The notes under the pieces were generated by a model. The model did not search any database, was not told the DNA's origin, and saw nothing but the letters and a program-made list of their open reading frames with translations. The translations under genes were made by a program, and so were the position numbers. From Massilibacteroides sp. (GTDB lineage Bacteria; Bacteroidota; Bacteroidia; Bacteroidales; Tannerellaceae), in the NCBI GenBank assembly GCA_028708075.1, contig JAQVZS010000002.1:1-64000 (forward strand): DNA of 64,000 bases, given 5' to 3'. Below are positions 58,448 through 64,000 of the stretch, piece after piece (positions within the stretch are counted from its first letter, which is position 1; each line of letters opens with the position of its first letter).

Positions 58448-60004
58448 TCAAAATGCCGGATACCCCGGATTTTGTATCAGTTTGTTGTTAGCTTGCCAAG
58501 CTTCAACGGGTATTGGGAACAGATTCAGATAGTCTTTACCAGCAGTCGAAGTCTTTAGCCAGCGCGCATCCTGAAATGTTTCGAAACGGATGTCATCTTG
58601 GCGTGAATAACATTCCCATGCCAATTCGAGTTTGCGTTCTAAAGCGATTTCTTTTAGTGTGACCGAAGTGTAGTTATGTGAATCGTTACCAAAAGCTCGT
58701 TCGCGAATTAAGTTGATTAGGCGGGTAGCTTCCGCGTTGTCTTTTCCTAACCGGACTAATGCTTCTGCTTTCATCATGTAAATATCTGCCAGACGTAAAA
58801 TTTGGAAGTCATTTTCCATTGCGTCGATTGTGCTTTTATCGTATGTCCATTTATTGCAACGAACGCCATCCTCTTGGTTGACCTGCCCCCATGTTGAACC
58901 GGCATATTCAGATCCAGGAATTAAGGTTACATCAATCGTATGAATAAGTGGTCGGTCGTGTGCTGTAATTAATATTTTACCAGTTGACGGATCTTTCATT
59001 TCTCCTGAAAGGTAGGTCCAGTCGAAACGTTTATCTTCTACGTTGTACAGTTTCGCGTAATCGGGTTGAGCACAAATCCCGTTCCATGAACTCCAAGTTC
59101 CGCCTAAGGCAATGTTATCTTTATAATGGAGTGTTCTTTTATGCATGTTGTTTTGATTTTCGGAATCCTGACTACTGAAACAACAAGCGAAAATGGCCTC
59201 TTTAGAGGTTTCGTTATAGACTTGAAAGTTTGCTTTCCAGTCGGGCTCAATTATATAATCTAATCCCATAACTACATCGCACGCATCGATAACTTCTTGC
59301 CATTTGGGTGAATCTACGCCCCATGCTTCTGCGTTCAGATACATTTTAGCCAGAAGTGCGTAAGCGGAGCCTTTCGTAAATTTCCCATAACTGGCAGAAC
59401 TTACATCCGAACGTAAAACATCTTTGATTTCGTTCAATTCGTTCATGATGAATGTATAGGCTTCTTTTCTGGATTTTACTTCCGGAAGTTCCTTGTCTTG
59501 AAAATCCGCATTGATCGGAATATTTCCCCAATTATCGAGCATTACATAAAACCAAAAAGCGCGTACTCCCCGGATTTCTGCCAACGCTTTTGTCTTTGCT
59601 TCATCGCTCAACCCCGAATTGTTTACGGTTTCGTAGATCAGGTTACAAGAGGAAATTGACTGTGTCGCAGCGTTCCAGCAACTTTTTATCGTGTTGGTGT
59701 TTGCTGTCCAGGTATGCATATGTAAATCACGATAAGAACCACCGTCAAACCAGTCGCCGCCTTTTCGAGTAGGGGTTAATGCCATATCGCCCGAACACTC
59801 GGAAAGATAAAAGTAATTATTGGGAAAATATCTTTTCAGAGTGCTGTAAGCCGGGCCTATAATCGAATTGATTTCTGCTTCGGTTTTACCGAAATCGTCT
59901 GCTATGATTTTGTCGTATACGACTTCATCCAGATCAGTACAGGAAGGCAGCGTAAAGAACAAAGCCAGGATTCCGGCAAATAGTATGTTTATTTTAGTTT
60001 TCAT
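58448..60004 (-). CDS. RagB/SusD family nutrient uptake outer membrane lipoprotein
   Basis: Lipobox LPSCTDLDE. AEIRGVRAFWFYVMLDNWGNIPI, LRLADIYMMKAEALVRLGKDNAEATRLINLIRERA, LFPIPVEAWQANNKLIQNPGY. Confidence 0.96.
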   Translation of the reverse strand: MKTKINILFAGILALFFTLPSCTDLDEVVYDKIIADDFGKTEAEINSIIGPAYSTLKRYFPNNYFYLSECSGDMALTPTRKGGDWFDGGSYRDLHMHTWTANTNTIKSCWNAATQSISSCNLIYETVNNSGLSDEAKTKALAEIRGVRAFWFYVMLDNWGNIPINADFQDKELPEVKSRKEAYTFIMNELNEIKDVLRSDVSSASYGKFTKGSAYALLAKMYLNAEAWGVDSPKWQEVIDACDVVMGLDYIIEPDWKANFQVYNETSKEAIFACCFSSQDSENQNNMHKRTLHYKDNIALGGTWSSWNGICAQPDYAKLYNVEDKRFDWTYLSGEMKDPSTGKILITAHDRPLIHTIDVTLIPGSEYAGSTWGQVNQEDGVRCNKWTYDKSTIDAMENDFQILRLADIYMMKAEALVRLGKDNAEATRLINLIRERAFGNDSHNYTSVTLKEIALERKLELAWECYSRQDDIRFETFQDARWLKTSTAGKDYLNLFPIPVEAWQANNKLIQNPGYPAF

Positions 60005-60031
60005 ATTTCTTATTTTTAATAGATTAGATCA

Positions 60032-63000
60032 TTAGAATGTTAGATTAACGCCCAAAGTGAAAGTGGTTGCTTTGGGATAAAAATTACGGGGTTCGATACC
60101 TGGTGAAAGACCGGCATCTTTGTCCGTTGCTTCTCCACGGTAGAGTTCGACTTCAGGGTCAAGTCCTTTATATCCTGTGATTACAAATAAATTTTGTGCG
60201 GCCAAATAAACGCGCGCCTTATCTAACCAGTTAATATTCTTCGTGTTGAAAGTATATCCTAAAGACATGTTATCCAATCTCATAAAAGAAGCATTTTCGA
60301 TATAGTACGAGCAAACCAATGAATTCTGTCCTTTTAATTGATAAATCAAGGGGTCGTTTAGCGCGTTTGTTCCAATTAAATAAGTGTTGTTCGCATAAGC
60401 GGCGCGCGGGTTGTTCAATACTTTATTCCCAATTGTTCCGCGTAGGAAGAAACTGAGATCCCATTGTTTATAATTAAAGGTATTACTAATACCAAAGGTT
60501 AAATCCGGTTGAGCATCCCCCACATAGGTGCGGTCGTCGTCCGAGATATTACCGTCTCCATTCTTATCGTAAATGATGTATTTTCCGTCTTCGTCGATGC
60601 CAAGACACTTTAGCATATAGAATTGTCCCACTGGATAACCTTTTTCAATAACGTGGGACGTGACATCTGAACCACCTCTGATCCATGGATCTCCTGTATA
60701 TATACGGTCTCTCGTGAATTCATCGTTTGACAAACGGGTTACTTCATTTTTATTATGAGATAGGTTCAATGACATATTCCAACTAAAATCTTTTTTACGG
60801 ATGATGTCTGCGTTCAACAACAATTCGATACCTTTATTCGTCATATCGCCTACGTTTGCCTGCATTTCGTCGTAAACATAAGGAGGCGTAGGTACACTGT
60901 ATCTGTAAAGCATGTCAGAGGTCTTCTTGTTATACCATTCGATGGTACCTCCTATTCTGTTATTAAATAAAGAGAAATCGATACCGACATTAAACATGGC
61001 AGTAGATTCCCATTTCAGATTCGGATTCGCATTCTGGTTGATCTTATAAGCAGTAAGCCATGATCCGTCATTGTAATACGTTCCGGAAGAACCGTATAAT
61101 TGTAAACTTTTGTAAGGTTGTAAACCGTCTTGGTTACCGGTAACGCCATAGCCTACACGAACTTTTAGGTCATTCACCCATTTTACATCTTGCATGAAGG
61201 CTTCCTGCGAAATACCCCAGGCAGCAGAAGCGGAAGGAAATGTTCCCCATTTGTGATTGGCACCGAATTTGGAAGAACCGTCACGCCGAACGGTGGCTGT
61301 TGCCATATATCGTTCTTTGTAACTGTAATGTGCTCTTGCGAAGAAAGAAATTAACTTGTAAGAATTCTTCGAAGAAGAAACGTCGCCCTGTTTCAATCCC
61401 GTTCCAGATTCTATATTATTTGCTCCCAAATCATTAATCAGGAAGTTCCTGTTTTTCGCTGTAAAAGAAGAATACGTATTTTCTTCCCAGGAATAACCTC
61501 CCATGGCTGTCAGTTTATGTTCTTCTTCATTCCCAAAAACCTTTTCGTAGTCGGCTACCCATTCCATCAAATCCCGGTTCCAGTTTCTGTTTGTTTTTTC
61601 TGCGTAACCAGAATTTGTTTGTCCAATTGTTGTCGTCGAATTGTCATAGCGGCTGTATTCATTGGAGAAACGGCTTTTGTATAAATTTGTTTTGATGTTC
61701 AACCCTTCGAAAAGATTAAACTGAATATCTCCGGCGCCGTAATAATAGATATTATTTGACGTTTTAGAGTTCAAATCCTGGTTTTGTACCGGATTACCCT
61801 GATCATATTCCGCGTTTACTTTCGTAAAATAAGTGCCATCCTCATTATAAACAGGATAAACGGGCAACATACTATAAGCAAGAATGAAATTATCTCCATA
61901 CGGGATTTGAGTGTCTGTCAGTGTTGCAGAACCTGTAAGTCCTATTCTCAGACGATCATTGATCGCTCTTTGCTGGAATTGAAAACGGAAACTGTAACGT
62001 TCCATGGAGTTGTCGCGCATGATGCCGTTTCTATCCAAATATGTGAAAGACGCGCGATAGTTACTTTTCGATGTTCCACCAGAAAGCGAAATACTATGGT
62101 TTTGAGAGATTCCTATCCGTGTTAGTTCGTCGAACCAGTCTGTATCTGCTCCATATTGATCATAAACAGAAGGATCTTGTCCCGAATAAGCTGCATAAGC
62201 TCTCCATTCGTCGGCGTTCATTAAATCGGGTTTGTTGGACATACGGTCTAAAGCGACATAAGCATCGTAATTGATTTGTGTTTTTGATCCGGATCCTCGT
62301 TTGGTCGTGATTAAAACAACACCACCGGCAGCACGCGAACCGTAGATCGCGGCAGAAGAAGCATCTTTCAACACAGAGATGGACTCAATGTCGGAAGGAG
62401 AAACGGTCGACAAGTCTCCACCGGGAATTTCGTCAATAACAATCAGTGGCCCTAAATCGTTTTGAAGAGTAGAGGTACCGCGTAAGCGCATGGTTGATCC
62501 CCGGCTAACATCTCCGGAACCAGAGGTAATTGTTAATCCGGCAACCTTACCTTGTAAAAGGTCGGTTGCGTCGCGAGTAACACCTTTATTAAAACTTTCT
62601 TCCGAAACATTAGCAACCGAGCCGGTAATTTCTTTCCTGGTTTGACTTCCGTAACCGATAGCCACGACTTCACCTAGGTTAATGACGGAAGGTTCCAATT
62701 TAATGTCGAGTTTAGACTGTCCTCTTACTGCTTCTTCTTTGGTCGTGTATCCGATATAAGAGATTTGTAAAACAGCTTTGTCGGGATTTGTAATAGAAAG
62801 CGTGTAAACCCCGTTAAAGTCTGTTATTGTTCCGTTTGTTGTTCCTTTTTCCAAAACGTTGGCACCAATAATTGGCTCGCCGAGTTCGTCTACAACTTTT
62901 CCGGTAAGATTTGTTGCTTGTTGGCTGATCATGATCTCTGCGGATACCGATTGAGCAGGCAAAATGGCGGCACCCAAGATGACTAATAGACAGAGACTAA

Positions 63001-63043
63001 ATCTAAGCTCTCTCTTAAAAGAGATGAATGGTGTTTTTTTCAT
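60032..63043 (-). CDS. SusC/RagA family TonB-linked outer membrane protein
   Basis: LTGKVVDELGEPIIGANVLEKGTTNGTITDFNGVYTLSI, VVAIGYGSQTRKEITGSVANV, SISVLKDASSAAIYGSRAAGGVVLITTKRG. Confidence 0.97.
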   Translation of the reverse strand: MKKTPFISFKRELRFSLCLLVILGAAILPAQSVSAEIMISQQATNLTGKVVDELGEPIIGANVLEKGTTNGTITDFNGVYTLSITNPDKAVLQISYIGYTTKEEAVRGQSKLDIKLEPSVINLGEVVAIGYGSQTRKEITGSVANVSEESFNKGVTRDATDLLQGKVAGLTITSGSGDVSRGSTMRLRGTSTLQNDLGPLIVIDEIPGGDLSTVSPSDIESISVLKDASSAAIYGSRAAGGVVLITTKRGSGSKTQINYDAYVALDRMSNKPDLMNADEWRAYAAYSGQDPSVYDQYGADTDWFDELTRIGISQNHSISLSGGTSKSNYRASFTYLDRNGIMRDNSMERYSFRFQFQQRAINDRLRIGLTGSATLTDTQIPYGDNFILAYSMLPVYPVYNEDGTYFTKVNAEYDQGNPVQNQDLNSKTSNNIYYYGAGDIQFNLFEGLNIKTNLYKSRFSNEYSRYDNSTTTIGQTNSGYAEKTNRNWNRDLMEWVADYEKVFGNEEEHKLTAMGGYSWEENTYSSFTAKNRNFLINDLGANNIESGTGLKQGDVSSSKNSYKLISFFARAHYSYKERYMATATVRRDGSSKFGANHKWGTFPSASAAWGISQEAFMQDVKWVNDLKVRVGYGVTGNQDGLQPYKSLQLYGSSGTYYNDGSWLTAYKINQNANPNLKWESTAMFNVGIDFSLFNNRIGGTIEWYNKKTSDMLYRYSVPTPPYVYDEMQANVGDMTNKGIELLLNADIIRKKDFSWNMSLNLSHNKNEVTRLSNDEFTRDRIYTGDPWIRGGSDVTSHVIEKGYPVGQFYMLKCLGIDEDGKYIIYDKNGDGNISDDDRTYVGDAQPDLTFGISNTFNYKQWDLSFFLRGTIGNKVLNNPRAAYANNTYLIGTNALNDPLIYQLKGQNSLVCSYYIENASFMRLDNMSLGYTFNTKNINWLDKARVYLAAQNLFVITGYKGLDPEVELYRGEATDKDAGLSPGIEPRNFYPKATTFTLGVNLTF

Positions 63044-63220
63044 AATAAAAATATTAAATGTTTAAGGTAAAACTTAATTCAAGAATTAACAAATTCAGTA
63101 CAAAATCGAAAAATTCTTTGTCGTAAATGTTCCTTGATTTGTAAAAATAATAAAAATAAAATAGATCAAACGGCTGAAATAGTTAATAAATGCGAATAGG
63201 TGTCTTTTTTTTAAAACAAA

Positions 63221-63249
63221 AAGAGGACAAAACAATTTTCTGTCCTCTT
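63221..63249 (-). terminator. Terminator downstream of the GH127-like gene
   Basis: AAGAGGACA (63221-63229) / TGTCCTCTT (63241-63249). On the minus strand it is followed by TTTTGTTTT. Confidence 0.7.
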
Positions 63250-63270
63250 AATTTGCTGGAAATAATACTT

Positions 63271-64000
63271 TTACTTGTTTACTGTTTTCAGAATGCGAAT
63301 TCCGTAAATTATACCGGCTCTATTTCCCGGAGTAGGTTTAAAGCTGATGGTTATTTTTTTCTTTCCTTCTATCAAATACGGGGGTATTTTAAAGAAACGA
63401 TTATAAAATTCTCCCGGAGTTTCGTCTTTGACGATGACGTTTGTCATTATTTTCCCATCGATCAACACGTCGAATTGGAGTCGGCCGGTATCACTTCCCC
63501 AAAACGTAAGCATCAGTTCATTTGACGTAGAAGGATCTACAGCTGCCTGATATAGCAGAAATCCGTCGTCACGTACATCACGTCCCATGCGTCCGACTTG
63601 ATTATACACATAACTGATTTTCGATTCTATCAAATGATCGCGTTCCGACTGATGTTCTCCGATTCCAATCCAATCAATCGTACGTTCACTGATCTCTTTT
63701 TCTTCTTTTAATCGCCGTTCGTATTCCGCCTGTTTATTTTCCCAGTCTTTTTCCGTGAAGAAATCGAAATAGGCGGAATAATGTTGGTCATGAATTCGGA
63801 AGAGAGGAGCCAAAGTCGCTTCTTCCGGACGGCCTACGCCTAATGTCCGGAAGGTAAGCAAACGGTTGGCCAAGGGTTTTACCCATTTACGAACATTCTT
63901 TTTATCTGCATTTATAAATACCGGAACACCGAATGTATCGTTCGGTCTTTCTTTTCCCAATTCTGCCGCCAAAACGATCGGACCATACAGCACCGAACCT
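63271..64000 (-). CDS. GH127-like (beta-L-arabinofuranosidase-type, DUF1680) enzyme, C-terminal part; truncated by window edge
   Basis: GSVLYGPIVLAAELG followed by the long C-terminal region typical of DUF1680/GH127 proteins. The frame is open to the window end, so the 63993 start is artificial. Confidence 0.78.
   Translation of the reverse strand, partial: GSVLYGPIVLAAELGKERPNDTFGVPVFINADKKNVRKWVKPLANRLLTFRTLGVGRPEEATLAPLFRIHDQHYSAYFDFFTEKDWENKQAEYERRLKEEKEISERTIDWIGIGEHQSERDHLIESKISYVYNQVGRMGRDVRDDGFLLYQAAVDPSTSNELMLTFWGSDTGRLQFDVLIDGKIMTNVIVKDETPGEFYNRFFKIPPYLIEGKKKITISFKPTPGNRAGIIYGIRILKTVNK

Noticed and set aside
63190-63525. 111-aa plus ORF near the right end
   Set aside because: Spans a terminator hairpin and is antisense to the GH127-like gene; no domain.
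1-64000. tRNA/rRNA genes, transposases, integrases or prophage genes
   Set aside because: None recognised by eye. Absence is not proven; tRNAscan-SE and ISfinder would settle it.

Overview
The window is Bacteroidales-type chromosomal DNA. Support for this is dense coding, TAnnTTTG-like promoter motifs, SusC/SusD pairs and Bacteroidetes-specific DUF families. I read everything by eye from the ORF translations and the nucleotide sequence.

Blocks, left to right:
(1) ~1-9.6 kb: a defence island on the minus strand. It reads HTH regulator -> type III Mod -> PHP-domain/ABC-ATPase protein (TrlF/Ppl-like) -> AlbA_2/Schlafen-type ATP-binding protein -> type III Res. A decayed N-terminal fragment of a helicase gene lies just past res.
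(2) SstT-like transporter.
(3) 11-20.9 kb: beta-helix (GH110-like) protein, DUF6850-like barrel, DUF4876-like lipoprotein, TonB receptor and DUF4857-like protein, divergent from an ECF sigma factor plus a small membrane protein.
(4) An orphan chimeric SusD-like lipoprotein beside a GH16 glucanase.
(5) EamA transporter, AraC-type regulator and metallophosphoesterase.
(6) 27.6-42.8 kb: dcw cluster (yqeY, ftsZ, ftsA, ftsQ, murC, murG, ftsW, murD, mraY, murE, ftsI, ftsL-like, rsmH) with no mraZ next to rsmH.
(7) Housekeeping genes: purN, acpP-fabF-rnc, pfkA, a GH3-family gene, PAP2, cysS, Mrp, trmB.
(8) The edge of a polysaccharide utilisation locus: SusD, SusC and the C-terminus of a GH127-like enzyme.

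The strongest candidates for something new are the type III R-M operon with two extra ATPase genes between mod and res, and a perfect 40-bp palindrome inside the target-recognition part of that mod gene.
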